Below, in pieces: positions 50,301 to 58,788 of a DNA stretch of 64,000 nt. The DNA is from Tetracentron sinense. Lineage: Eukaryota; Streptophyta; Magnoliopsida; Trochodendrales; Trochodendraceae. Position numbers and translations under genes: made by a program. The notes under the pieces are model-generated. The model saw nothing but the letters and a program-made list of their open reading frames with translations, had not been told where the DNA came from and did not search any database. Positions within the stretch are counted from its first letter, which is position 1. Every line of letters starts with the position of its first letter. The DNA lies in assembly GCA_015143295.1 (NCBI GenBank), contig CM026571.1, forward strand, positions 5,971,501-6,035,500. Reading direction: 5' to 3'.

Positions 50301-53062
50301 CATTTTACCTGCTTTTTTTAAAAGGTTCATTTTGATTTGTTTGAGCAGAAGGAAGCCAAAGTTTTGTTGGGACGGGTGGAATATCAGAGAGGAAACTTCA
50401 AGAAAGCTCTTCTCCCTTCGAACACTCCCAGATCCAACTCCACAAATCTATTGGACCATTGATCTTCAAGATGCAGTATCCATTCCCAAATTGGCACAAA
50501 TAAAGTCTCATTGTAACTCCTCCTCAGGTGCTCTCCTTTTGGCAGAATTTTTTTGGATTTGGGTTCAGAGATGTTGATAGTTCCCTCCTTCCTCTGTTAC
50601 TGCCTCCATGCTTTCCCCTAAACCATGGTGGGTGGTTTCTTCAAAGATGCTTCATTACCCCCCCCCGGGGAACAGTGGCCCCCCCCCCCCCCCCCTGTCT
50701 TAGCTAGCATTGACCCGGGAATCATGCAAGCAGGGCAACCCCCCTTCATGAAAACAATAACTAGGATCTATCTAATGCGGCAGATATTGCTAATGATTAC
50801 CCCGAACAATGAAAAATCGTTCTTTATTTTTTGATCAGTAATGCATGTGCAGGCTATATTAATAAGGAATAAAGTTTACACACAAAGACACGGGCTTGGG
50901 TCACAAGAAGATGAGGCCAGAACTTCGCCACAACAAACAGACAGAAAATCAACTCTACAAGACCCAGGAGATTACAGAAAGATGTACAAGACTGCTACAT
51001 CAAACCCCTCTCGGATAGAACACTAGTGCAACAGTAGCTGGTCAATCCTATAACAAACTCTGGCAGGAGGAAATGGGACTCCCTCAAACACCCTGGAGTT
51101 CCTTTCCTTCCATAACGAACAAGTTACCACTGCTCCCACCATCAACCCCGAGCTCTTTTTCTCCTCCCCTCTCTCTCTCGCTCTCTCTCCCTCTGTCTCT
51201 CAGCTCTTTTTCTTTTTTTTTCCTTTTAATTTATTACTCAAAAGCGACCAAGGAAAGTGCATATTGGAAATCAAAACCTATTATACAAGTTGTGGATGAA
51301 GATCAGGGCCCAAAATTTTGGAAGATTTATAAGCTAGGTACATTTTGATTTCTTGTCTATAAGTTTTAATTTTCTGGTAAACATAGCCTAGAGTTACGAT
51401 TTGGGGTGAAAATGCATTAGCTCTACACACCTATGACACATTTCAATTTAAAACTAAGTTTATGCCAAATATCTCAAATTGTGAGGAAAACCCGTTTTCT
51501 GTTTCGCCCTCAATTCCAATGCTTTGATTTATTGTACATTGGTGGTTTGGTAAGCAAAGCCCAACCTAGAAATTGATTAGAATAATTTTTACTAATAAAT
51601 AAAACATATCAGATATATAATTTCAAATATATATATTGGATGTAAATAACTAAAGATTAAGTAGTAATGAAATAGACATGAAATGAGAAATCAAATCACA
51701 AATATTTTTCAATCATTAGCAGACAAATGAGGCCCACAAGAAATGGATTCTAAATTGCAAAGAAGGTATGTTTGGCACTACCCCAGCCGGTGATATAATT
51801 ACATGAATGCCTGTTTCATATAAAATTTCCATAGTTTTCAAATTTAAAAAAAAAATATTTTATCCTTCAAATCAAGCCTCATAATTGGAAAGAGTACTTA
51901 CATTGTCAAATTCTTATCTGAAAAGGGAACCTGCTCACTAAGAAGTAGAGATATAGTCGCAAGAAACAATCCAGATGGTTGCTTCCCTCCTACTTTTAGT
52001 TCTTTTCCTGTACTCTGGACTTTAAAAATATGAAGAAAGAATGAAGATGTCTGCAAGAAAGACAAATATTATAATTCAAAATTAAATACTGTATGAGAGC
52101 TAAAAATGGAAGAAAAAGAGAGGGAAGGAGTACAATCACTTCCAAAACTTCCAAACACTACTTGAAATCATTTTTCATGCGCTTCATCAACAATATTACC
52201 ATCCGGGACAGTATGATTATCCTGTCCGCTCCTAACAAACTTACAGTAGGAAGAACACATAGAAGCCAAGTATACTAGTAGGAGAATTATCAGTGTCCTG
52301 CTAATGGTATCAACTCCTATGTCTCATCAAATGTCACAAATGCACAACTCACAAATGACCCACAAGAGTGCCCACATCCTTGAGATCCGAGGAAGTGGCC
52401 ACCGGAGTTTATAAGATGATGATTACACTAATGACAATCAAACAAAAAGTAATTACACTTCTTCCTCAATTCTTGCAATGTAGCATCTTCGCTGTGTAGA
52501 ATTCACTGATTTATACATTAAAAACAGTAACTTTCTTGATGTATCTGACATTTAGGAGGCATAGAATCTTCAGTATTACAAGAACTATCGCTAAAGCAAG
52601 TCTCAGAAACTGTAATTAAACAAGAATCAAATTAAACATAAAAATAACTAATATTTCGTGACGAATTGATCTCGCACTTACAAGAACAGCGATCATTTTG
52701 GTGTCGGGACTCCACACCGCCTGCAAATTCTCGCCCTCCCTTTGAATTGAATCCGAATCTCTCTTGTACTTGCCTAATCTCACCTTGTTCTGATTCCAAA
52801 TCCAAATGTTAGTAATAAATTGATATCCAAAAACAACAAAATCACAAAAACCAGAACGAATCTACGCCGAACCAGAAGGATTTTGAAAAGAAAAAAAAAA
52901 ATTCAAAATTGTAACCTGAGAGGAGCTCCAGAGCTCTATATGAGAAGGAGCCACAACGAGTAACAAGCGATTGATGACTTTAAGGTAGACGATCTGCTCG
53001 GAAGCCGGGCATAAACCAGCTTCAAGAGGGATGACCTGAGGCCATCCGTACGCCATATACAT
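26905..53062 (-). CDS. RIC1: RIC1-like guanine-nucleotide exchange factor subunit (Ric1-Rgp1 complex), complete, 23 exons
   Basis: In the known family, Ric1 with Rgp1 activates the Ypt6/Rab6-type GTPase at the Golgi for retrograde traffic. Exons (high to low): 52916-53062, 52682-52789, 51902-52050, 50018-50099, 49413-49828, 47835-48267, 47513-47736, 46684-46879, 46364-46509, 46109-46283, 45926-45979, 43799-43978, 40739-40851, 39374-39556, 37735-37792, 36906-36965, 36762-36803, 36541-36671, 36300-36438, 36137-36214, 27816-27932, 27083-27145, 26905-26991. They join in frame to 1,126 aa, the length of plant RIC1 proteins. The N-terminal ~650 residues form WD40-like propellers (AWTPDNSAFAVGW, WDEYGYRL). 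The C-terminal RIC1 domain carries LEFDREVYPLGLLP, LLRHLLQ, HCLEWLLFTVFD and CFQRRWYRTAACYIL. It begins MYMAYGWPQVIPL, as relatives do. Intron 20 is 8.2 kb. No frameshift or stop interrupts it, so it should be functional. Confidence 0.95.
28420..28925. repeat. Probable retroelement fragment in RIC1 intron 20 (left of hAT copy A), with a C26 run
   Basis: Together with 29990-30440 this looks like one older sequence split by the hAT insertion 28934-29978. Minus-strand reading gives broken coding-like stretches, but I could not assign a domain. A run of 26 C residues lies at 28885-28910. Confidence 0.3.
28934..29978. mobile_element. hAT-like non-autonomous element, copy A (RIC1 intron 20)
   Basis: The termini CAAGGTATTAAACTTCGG and (reverse of the right end) CATGGTGTTAAAAATTGAC are inverted. 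The flanks CTTTCAAT (28926-28933) and CTTCCAAT (29979-29986) agree at 7 of 8 bases. The element is 1,045 bp with no transposase. It shares its ends and overall order with copy B at 33296-34457. Confidence 0.75.
30480..31140 (-). pseudogene. Possible RTE-type LINE relic, reverse orientation (RIC1 intron 20)
   Basis: On the minus strand a stop-ridden reading around 30880-31010 gives a basic stretch (KRVPKIRIFKGVK) resembling the linker between endonuclease and reverse transcriptase in plant RTE-type LINEs. The match is weak and by eye only. Confidence 0.3.
31146..31610. repeat. GTGGAGCCAGG-family repeat (RIC1 intron 20)
   Basis: The left end CAGGGGTGGAGCCAGGGC and the right end AAAATCCTAGCTCCGGCCCT are imperfect inverted ends. 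The interior has GGGGCGTAGGGCTACGCCCC. Related stretches lie near 11745-11795, 56268-56470 and 63898-64000. Confidence 0.5.
33296..34457. mobile_element. hAT-like non-autonomous element, copy B, with perfect 8 bp duplication and gene-like insert
   Basis: The ends CAAGGTATTAAACTTCGG and (reverse right) CAAGGTGTTAAAATTCGAC are inverted. TTAGCTGC flanks it exactly on both sides (33288-33295 and 34458-34465). Its interior contains TTAAGATTYAC-type repeats (33430-33720), an R1 fragment (33790-33860) and a GC-richer segment (about 33930-34090) that looks like the 5' end of a host gene. Confidence 0.85.
34720..35660 (-). pseudogene. LINE ORF2 C-terminal relic, split by a hAT MITE (RIC1 intron 20)
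   Basis: Minus-strand translation at about 35490-35560 gives ALYWSI*NERNMRIFLDPLL, the WxIWNERNxRIF signature of plant LINE ORF2 with one stop. Downstream (lower coordinates) the sequence continues at 34740-34898 to a T-rich tract at 34722-34738, which is the poly(A) tail read backwards. The insertion 34899-35409 interrupts it. Confidence 0.65.
34899..35409. mobile_element. hAT MITE (CAGTGTAGTCAAGGC ends) with perfect 8 bp duplication
   Basis: The left end CAGTGTAGTCAAGGCATCGC and the reverse of the right end, CAGTGTAGTCAAGGCGTCTA, are inverted. ATGATTAG is duplicated exactly at 34891-34898 and 35410-35417. The CAGTG start and 8 bp duplication are the hAT hallmark. GCCTAGG motifs repeat in both arms and the middle is an AT-rich spacer. 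Confidence 0.9.
38199..38611. mobile_element. hAT-like element (TAGGGATGGC ends) with 8 bp duplication, RIC1 intron 14
   Basis: TGCATGAC flanks it exactly (38191-38198 and 38612-38619). The ends TAGGTAGGGATGGC and (reverse right) TAGGGATGGCCAT are inverted, and the left carries four extra bases. The GC-rich arms (GGGCCGGGGC, GGGGCAGGGC) enclose an AT-rich core. Confidence 0.75.
41160..41420 (+). pseudogene. RTE-type LINE C-terminal relic (RIC1 intron 12)
   Basis: Forward translation gives RRWFDHVQ, then MKRRGRPKEPR, then LDRIELWNRICV. This is the order of conserved motifs at the end of plant RTE-clade reverse transcriptases (RWFGHV, RRGRGRPK, LDRxxWRxxI). Stops and frameshifts show that it is dead. 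It is sense-oriented on +, opposite to RIC1. Confidence 0.7.
41712..42449. mobile_element. hAT-like foldback element with perfect 8 bp duplication (RIC1 intron 12)
   Basis: GGTTGAGA is duplicated exactly at 41704-41711 and 42450-42457. The ends GTGGTTGTTAAATCG and (reverse right) ACGGTTGTTAAATTC are inverted. Many GATTTGAATCGT/ACGATTCAAATC motifs line the arms. It is 738 bp and has no ORF. Confidence 0.85.
43029..43432. mobile_element. Foldback element with CCATAGTT ends (RIC1 intron 12)
   Basis: The left end CCATAGTTACCAGAGCGAGA and the reverse of the right end, CCATAGTTGCAGGGAAGC, are inverted. The right part holds short repeats of AAGCGAGTYT and ACGAGYTTCC. No exact target duplication was fixed. 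Confidence 0.5.
44137..44704. mobile_element. PIF/Harbinger-like MITE (GAGCATCTCCAACGG ends), RIC1 intron 11
   Basis: The perfect termini GAGCATCTCCAACGG and CCGTTGGAGATGCTC are flanked by TTA on both sides (44134-44136 and 44705-44707). The inner arms TTTGGCACAG and GTGCCAAATT also pair. Its interior carries one unit of the window-wide repeat (CACGTGTCTCTTTTGACACC, then TTAACTGTGGTTAAGATTCA, near 44297-44343). Confidence 0.85.
44710..45247. mobile_element. Foldback element rich in CGGATACG (RIC1 intron 11)
   Basis: The ends CTAGAAAGCACGGATAC and (reverse right) CTAGGAAGCACGGATACGG are inverted. GTATCGGATACG and CGTACCCGTATC repeats fill both arms. It sits only five bases from the preceding MITE. 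No target duplication was resolved. Confidence 0.6.
50335..50600 (+). pseudogene. Fragment related to NPG1/NPGR-type TPR calmodulin-binding protein (RIC1 intron 3)
   Basis: The forward reading EAKVLLGRVEYQRGNF matches the start of the conserved TPR region of plant NPG1/NPGR proteins. Further on, IDLQDAV resembles their GIDLQ.A segment. The rest is scrambled, C runs follow at 50658-50666 and 50679-50695, and no full ORF remains. It is intronless, so a retrocopy or transduced fragment is plausible. It lies antisense within RIC1. Confidence 0.5.
50830..51230. repeat. Retroelement-like tail sequence (RIC1 intron 3)
   Basis: It has the look of an antisense LINE 3' region (T-rich start, then GGCTATATTAATAAGGAATAAA). 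A CT-rich microsatellite lies at 51165-51205. No protein motif is legible, so this is a weak assignment. Confidence 0.3.
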
Positions 53063-53290
53063 CTTCGATTACTGTGATTTAGAGATAGAGAGAGATCTGA
53101 GAGAAATAGGAGTCCAGAAGAGGTGAAGAGCATTTCAATTAGGGAGAGAAACAACCCTCTTGGGTGAATCTGAAGAACCAGGCTCGTTTTTTATGACGCA
53201 TTTTTTTTTTCCATTAGTATAACGCTTTTTTTTTTCCAAAAACCCGTTATTCATGTCCCGCCCACATTATCTATGGAAAGAGTGTTTTGC
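53063..53290 (-). promoter_or_regulatory. RIC1 leader and proximal promoter
   Basis: Reading on the minus strand, the ~100 bp before the ATG is CT-rich (TTTCTCTCAGATCTCTCTCT), typical of plant 5' leaders. No TATA box is evident. An upstream ATG at 53133-53131 opens a different frame that overlaps the RIC1 start. Confidence 0.45.
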
Positions 53291-53529
53291 ACAAAACGCG
53301 TCAAAAATGCACATTCAAGCATGCCTAAACTAAGGGTGTCCACGAGCCGATGGAGCGGGTTGTTTAAAAATTAACTGTGTAATGGAGCTTTTAATGACAT
53401 CAACGGAGCGGTAGGGATTGGTATTATAGTCCACAATCATAACGCAGTAGTCATTTTTCAAGTATCAAAAATAAGCGTCTGCTATTCGTGGAAGTTTAGA
53501 AATGGCACTTAATTAGGGTTGGGTTCATT

Positions 53530-53931
53530 GTTCAATTGAATCAGATTCTCAAATTAGTCCAAGCCATAAACGATGGTTCCTCTTATTTAATTCAAGAGGT
53601 TCGTCCAATTTTTGAGGATATTCTCTCGTTGCTTAACTTTCTCTCTCAGGTGAGGGTTGTATTCATTCGTCGTCAGGAAAATACAGTAGCTCATAATCTT
53701 GCTCAACAGGTGGTCAGGTGTGTTCGATCTTCCTTATTCCTGGCGAATTCAATGTGGGATGATCTTAGTGAACAAAAATTTCCTTTAACCCTGGTATTTC
53801 TGAAGGTGGAGGGGGTCTCTAGTGTTCGAGTTCAGCTCTTGCGTTGGTTTTATTATTGTATTTTCCTTTATCTGTTTTCATGTTTTCTCTTCTTGTTCTC
53901 TTTTCAATTATATATACCCAAAAAAAAAAAA
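53530..53931 (+). pseudogene. LINE RNase H-like domain relic with poly(A) tail
   Basis: The forward frame from 53536 reads QAINDGSSYLIQEV, then VRVVFIRRQENTVAHNLAQQ. This is the C-terminal RNase H-like (RVT_3) region of plant L1-type LINEs, which is also found in stand-alone degenerate copies. It ends in an A run at 53920-53931, the usual LINE 3' end. The 147-codon ORF is what remains of a 5'-truncated insertion. Confidence 0.75.
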
Positions 53932-54096
53932 ACGAGCCGAGCTGGGGGCCTGATCGAGCTCGGTTCATTTAATGTTTAAGATGGCTCGAGCTCAGATTGA
54001 GAGCTTTATAAGGCTACCTTGAGCTTGACTCGTCCACAGGACCACAAGTGATTAAGCTTGAGTTGACCTAGCTAACAAATCAAGTCCAACTCGCAA

Positions 54097-54290
54097 AACT
54101 AACGAAGGGTTGGGCTGCTGGTCAAGATTATGCCTAGGAAGCAGAGGTTTTGAGTTCGAGTCCCTTCCCCTTGTTGGCCACTCTTGGGGATTTATCCCGA
54201 CTTTCTTGGCTGTGTAGAGTGAGGTGGTTTGCACAATTCAGGGGACTTAGTAGGGTGCTTTAAGAGGCCCATAACCCTCGTTACCAAAAA
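54097..54290 (+). mobile_element. tRNA-derived SINE
   Basis: An A-box-like TGGGCTGCTGGTCAAG and a B-box GAGTTCGAGTCCC are spaced as in a tRNA gene. The body ends CCCTCGTTACC and then an A run. The flanks share AAGTCC..TC.CAAAA imperfectly, which may be a worn duplication. It differs in body from the SINE at 7703. Confidence 0.7.
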
Positions 54291-54351
54291 AAAGTCCTCA
54301 CAAAAGAGCTCAAAGCTCGACTTAGCAGTTGACTTGTGTTCAGCTTAGTTA

Positions 54352-54552
54352 GGTGGCGTTTGGATTGGTTTTTATTAACCAAAAATCAATTGTGATCAAA
54401 TCGATTGTGTAGAAATTAATTGTCAAAATAATAATGTTTGGGGAATTCTAAACACTATTATTCGTAAAAGTGAATATTTGACAATTAATTTCTACACAAT
54501 CGATTTTATCACAATTGATTTTTGGTTAATAAAATCCAATCCAAATGCCTCA
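54352..54552. mobile_element. Hairpin MITE with TTA duplication (PIF/Harbinger-like)
   Basis: It is a ~201 bp near-perfect hairpin. GGTTTTTATTAACCAAAAAT, CAATTGTGATCAAATCGATT and AGAAATTAATTGTCAAA on the left are mirrored on the right. TTA lies outside both ends (54349-54351 and 54553-54555). Confidence 0.8.
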
Positions 54553-54776
54553 TTAAAATTGTGAAAATGTATATTGTTAAGGGTAATTGAGTCATGCCGA
54601 GCCGAGTCAAACTACCTCTTGGTCGAGCTCAACTCGACTCTACGAACTAATTTATCCTGCTGCTCAGCTCATTTTCAAGCCAATTCAAGCTTGCTCGGAT
54701 TGTTGATAGCCCTTGCCTCCTTTATTGGAATATTATGGATGTAAGTAGATGTCCATCACCATCATACCAACCAAGG

Positions 54777-54860
54777 CCTTTTCTACTCTCAACCCGGGCT
54801 AACTACCAGTTCATTTTTAATGTTAAAGTGGCTCAAAGTGAGAGTAGGGATAGCACTCCT
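54777..54860. mobile_element. MITE family A remnant
   Basis: TTCTACTCTCAACCCGGGCT opens it and GTGAGAGTAGGGATAGCACT plus CCTC closes it, matching the inner left and outer right parts of family A. Confidence 0.5.
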
Positions 54861-55122
54861 CTACCAACCACCCCTCTAGTTAAGATGGTGATGGTGTGCC
54901 CCTCATTAGGAGGTAAATGATGATAGCAATCATCCTTAATGTATGAGTGGTTCAACTACAACATAATATCCCTCCATCTATCTAAAGATGTTCATGTAGT
55001 ACCAATAGAGAAGGTTCTCATCTCTTTCTGGTGTGATAATCCATTGTCGGTGAAGGTAAAAAGGACATGATCAAAATAATAAGAAAATGTGTGATAAAAC
55101 ATGCTCTAACTCTGACAAAAGA

Positions 55123-55334
55123 GCAAATTTGCACCTTGCAGGACACCTTTAGTCTCACGTCGGTTGGATACTAGCTAGCCTTCGCAACAAGGGTGTATAA
55201 GGGGCCTCCGCTCCTTAAGTCAGGCCCTTTCAAAGTGAGTGTGTTGATTTATCCTTGTGACACCTTAAGGGTTACCTTAGGTCTGGCTCTATGTGTGTTT
55301 ATGGTGTTAAATGATAACCTTCAAAACCAAAAAG
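55123..55334 (+). mobile_element. Short retro-inserted element with perfect 13 bp duplication
   Basis: CTCTGACAAAAGA is repeated exactly at 55110-55122 and 55335-55347. The 212 bp insert contains AGTCTCACGTCGG (similar to the plant snRNA upstream element) followed about 40 bp later by GTATAAGG. No tRNA-like box is clear. A SINE or other target-primed insertion is inferred from the duplication length. Confidence 0.6.
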
Positions 55335-55347
55335 CTCTGACAAAAGA

Positions 55348-56241
55348 TAGAACACAAGAGGAGACGGAAAACACCAGAAAGATTCTTGCGTCGCTCACAA
55401 GTCACAATCTACTTCCAAGAGCCATATCATGGATGATATGGAAAAAACGTAATCGTAGAGTCTTTGAGGATACGTCCTCTCCCTCCTCTTGCATTTGTGC
55501 CTGTATTCGCATGGTGGCTTTGGAGTGGGCAAGGCGTCGATCGGGTGGAGAGGATTTAAGGGAGTTGTTGGCCTGATATTGCTTGGTTGGGGTAGTTGGG
55601 TTGGGGGTAGGGCTGTCAAAGGGCTGGGTAGGGGCAGGGCCGAGGTCAACCCTAGCCCTACCCTTCCCTATAAGAGTAAGGCCCTAGCCCTGCCCTCAAG
55701 GACTAGGGCCGAGCTGGGCCGAGCCAAGGGCTAGAAGAGAGCGAGATTTTGTTCAAGAAAATCATTCAAATAGGTAATACAATCATATAATATATTGACC
55801 TCGTGAAAAAATTTGTGATGACTTTCAAGAAAAATTGGTATATAAAGAGGTTTGGTTATGAATTTATGAATATACCCCATGTTAATATCATTAATGGGGG
55901 CTATATTAGTAATTTTAGAACTTAAAGTAAGTATTCTTAAAAAGGGAAGGGCGGGCCGGGCCTGGAAGGGCAGGGGTCAGCCCTAGCTCGGCTCTATTGA
56001 AGAAGGGCTTCTTGGTTTTGGGCCCTGCCCAGCCCAAGGGCCGAAGAAGGGCCGGGTCGGACCGGGTACCCTTTGACTAGAGCTTTTTTGACAGGCCTAG
56101 CTAGGGGGCTTGGAGGCTATTTCTTGTTTGTGTCTTTTGAGCTTATACTTGTAAACTCTTGGCATGGTTACAACTTTCATGCTCTTGCATCACTTGTTCT
56201 CTTTTATAATATATTTCTTAATTATCGATTAAAAAAAAGAA
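55348..56241 (+). pseudogene. LINE ORF2 C-terminal relic, split by a foldback element
   Basis: Forward translation at about 55408-55575 gives AISWMIWKKRNRRVFEDTSS, then ALEWARRR, the plant LINE zinc-binding/C-terminal signature. The 3' part resumes at 56108 and ends in an A run near 56231-56238. The element 55608-56099 interrupts it. Confidence 0.7.
55608..56099. mobile_element. hAT-like element (TAGGGCTGTCAAA / TTTGACAGGCCTA ends)
   Basis: The terminal inverted repeats TAGGGCTGTCAAAG and (reverse right) TAGGCCTGTCAAAAAAGC enclose GC-rich arms and an AT-rich centre. The flanks GTTGGGGG and GCTAGGGG agree at 6 of 8 bases. It is nested in the LINE relic. Confidence 0.65.
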
Positions 56242-56267
56242 GGGCCAACAAAGCCCCTTCCATGCAG

Positions 56268-56545
56268 GTGATGGAGCCAGGATTCTCTTGAAGGGGGGAG
56301 GGGGCTAATAATGGGGGTTCGGGGGCATAGCCCCGGGGAAAATTTTTTTGAGACCAAGTTCATGGGTCATTGCATCTTTTTGTGTATGTTTATAAAGAAT
56401 ATATATTCTTTCAGAAGTTTAGGGGGGCCTAGAGTCTCCGCCCCCTTGGCTCCACCCCTCTCCCAGGCCATATTCCTATGAATACTATAGGTTTTTTTTT
56501 TTTGTAAAATTAAGGGGGGGGGGGGGGGGGGTGCTGAAGCCCCCG
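56268..56545. repeat. GTGGAGCCAGG-family repeat with G18 run
   Basis: It opens GATGGAGCCAGGATTC, carries GGGGGCATAGCCCCGGGG near 56321-56338 and contains GGCTCCACCCCT near 56450. An uninterrupted G run of 18 is at 56514-56531. Confidence 0.45.
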
Positions 56546-57120
56546 TTGGGCCCCATGTGGCTCCGCACCTGCTTCCCCGAGAAAACCACGATCTAGATCG
56601 AGCTAAGGAAGTCATCCAAAGAGCTAGATGGTTTAAAGCCCCTAGAACGAAACAAATTTCCAGATCGAGAAATCCGCCTGAAAATCGAGCAAGTCTGCCA
56701 CCAATACCGCAACATCAGGAGGAGGAGGAGGTGACATAAGATGATTTGTGTTGCTGACCTAGGTGGTTGGAATAAAGAATAGTAGAGAATAAGACTGTCC
56801 TAAATTCATATTTATTTACTGCTACATATTGGCAGAACCACAAACAAAATGAAATCAAGAGATTGGTAAAACGTATTGAGAAGAAATAGTCATTGCTTTA
56901 TAGTTGTAGTGGCAACCTTTGGCTCAGCAAATTTGCAAGCATTGCACTGATGTCCGAACCGCGTATAAACTTAGTTACTTAAGTGTCAAATTAATCAATT
57001 GCCAAATAAATTATCTCAAAGCTTTTGAAATTCCTCGCTCAATTCAACTGCCACTTAATATCTACTCAATTCTTGCAGAAGTTGTACAAGTGAGATGTTC
57101 ATGGCTTCACCTTAGATAGA

Positions 57121-57495
57121 TGTTATAACTAGTTCGACAAATCTAGAGAAATAAGAAAACAAGAAACCAAGCATTCGTACAAAAGAGACAAAATATACGT
57201 GATTCGGTAAGGTGCCTACATCCACGGGAGAAAACGGCAAGAAATCCACTAAGAACACAGGAGAAAAACAGTGTACACAAGCTCTTTCTAAAACCCTCAT
57301 CTGAAACCCTCGAAAAACCCTTTATATATCTAAGGTTACAACGAGAAGATAAAACGGGTCAACATACGGGTGAACCCCACGCATTGCCTATTAATCGGGT
57401 CACTCGGGTCACACACCGGGTCATCAAGGATCAGGGTAAGATCCATACCAACTTCCCAACAAAACCCACATACAAAATTTGAGCCAAAACTAACA
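57121..57495 (-). mobile_element. Solo LTR, 375 bp, with perfect 5 bp target duplication
   Basis: On the minus strand it starts TGTTAGTTTTGGCTC and ends CTAGTTATAACA (TG...CA). ATAGA is duplicated exactly at 57116-57120 and 57496-57500. A TATA box (GATATATAAAGGG on the minus strand, about 57325-57337) lies inside. No internal retrotransposon domain remains on either side, so it arose by LTR-LTR recombination. A Copia-type origin is likely from its size but not proven. Confidence 0.88.
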
Positions 57496-57500
57496 ATAGA

Positions 57501-58788
57501 AGATATAATTCAACGACAGGGCGCCACTTAATTAATATCCTCAGTGTGATATGCCCACAATGGAGAAGGTTCATGGGTACCAGGCTAAGCATTTATGCAA
57601 GCATGGCCTCAAACTAGATACCCTCCATCACTCAACTGTCATAATTCGACTGAGACGGTTCCTTAGTAGCTAGAACATTTCCATTTGAAAAGAGAAGTTA
57701 TCATCTATTCTTTCAATTCAAGTCACCGCCTAGATTTACCAGTATCTTATGGTTTAGTGGCTGGATGCCACAGATTCAATTTGCTCGAACATACTTTACC
57801 TTCTACATTTGGAGCTCTCTCGTCGTTTGTCGTAAATTCTTGTAAATTAAAACTTTTTTATTAATGAAAAACTTGCTTAATTAATTAACAGTAAGAACTG
57901 TGTGCTGATTTTCAGCTACGGTGTAACAGCTTTGTTTATCACAGGGATAGGTGGAGATCGACCTCTTTGTAACAGATGATAATAACCCAAGCCCTATATG
58001 CTTCACTGTATTCGTTTTAATTGAGAAGTGAACAGCTGCAAATGAGGCCAATGACTCAAACAATCTATTTAGACTTTTGCAGGCACGTCTCAATTGAGTT
58101 GCTCCTTCAAGGCATGAACACTCCTAAAACAATCTCAATTTCTTCTACCATCTAAACAACACATTTGAACTAGGGCACCATTTGATTGGCAAAAGCTGTA
58201 AGCTAAACTAGCCCAAGGTTGGCTAAAACAAAATGCAGGTAATTCTCTTAGGCATGAAATATCTGCTCAGGATTATAGATATAGGACCACGGTTGTAAGA
58301 AGACCATGATCTCGTGATTTCAATGGTCCCAAAAAAAAAATCTGGACCAGCCCCAGAAAAAAAATAGAATTCTGGATCAAACTAGAGCCACACAAGTAAT
58401 TTGATCACTCAGCTAGCTTGAGATGTAGAATGGTTAGAGAGAGAGGCCTACCTACCCAAATAAGAAAAGGTTACAGATTCAATTACAGATTTATATCCAA
58501 AAGAGATACGATGTATCTGTAAATTCTTGCAGCAATCAATGGCAATCTGAATCCAGCTTATCGAATATCAAGTAAACTCACCCGCGAACAAGCACCATAC
58601 TTTAGTATACATATTCTACCCATCAACATAGGATGCAAACTTACAAGTGGAAAGTAGTGTTTATAGTATTTTCTACCTATGCCTTTATGTATGTATGGAG
58701 TATGTATCAATATACCTGTATTTATCTACCATCACCATCCTCTGATAAGAACTCCGGCAAATACCGCTAATCCCGACGGAGCTTTTCC
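57501..58788. other. Downstream of the BELL gene; no gene seen
   Basis: No ORF or splice-supported exon was found. The part next to 58789 should contain the BELL gene's 3' untranslated region. An A run lies near 58330-58340. Confidence 0.5.

Noticed and set aside
53536..53979. 147-codon forward ORF as a host gene
   Set aside because: Its motifs are those of the LINE RNase H-like domain, and it ends in a poly(A) tract, so it is a 5'-truncated retroelement.
54100..54170. Functional tRNA gene
   Set aside because: A/B-box spacing is tRNA-like, but there is no cloverleaf, and the body and A tail fit a SINE. The same holds for 7703-7780.
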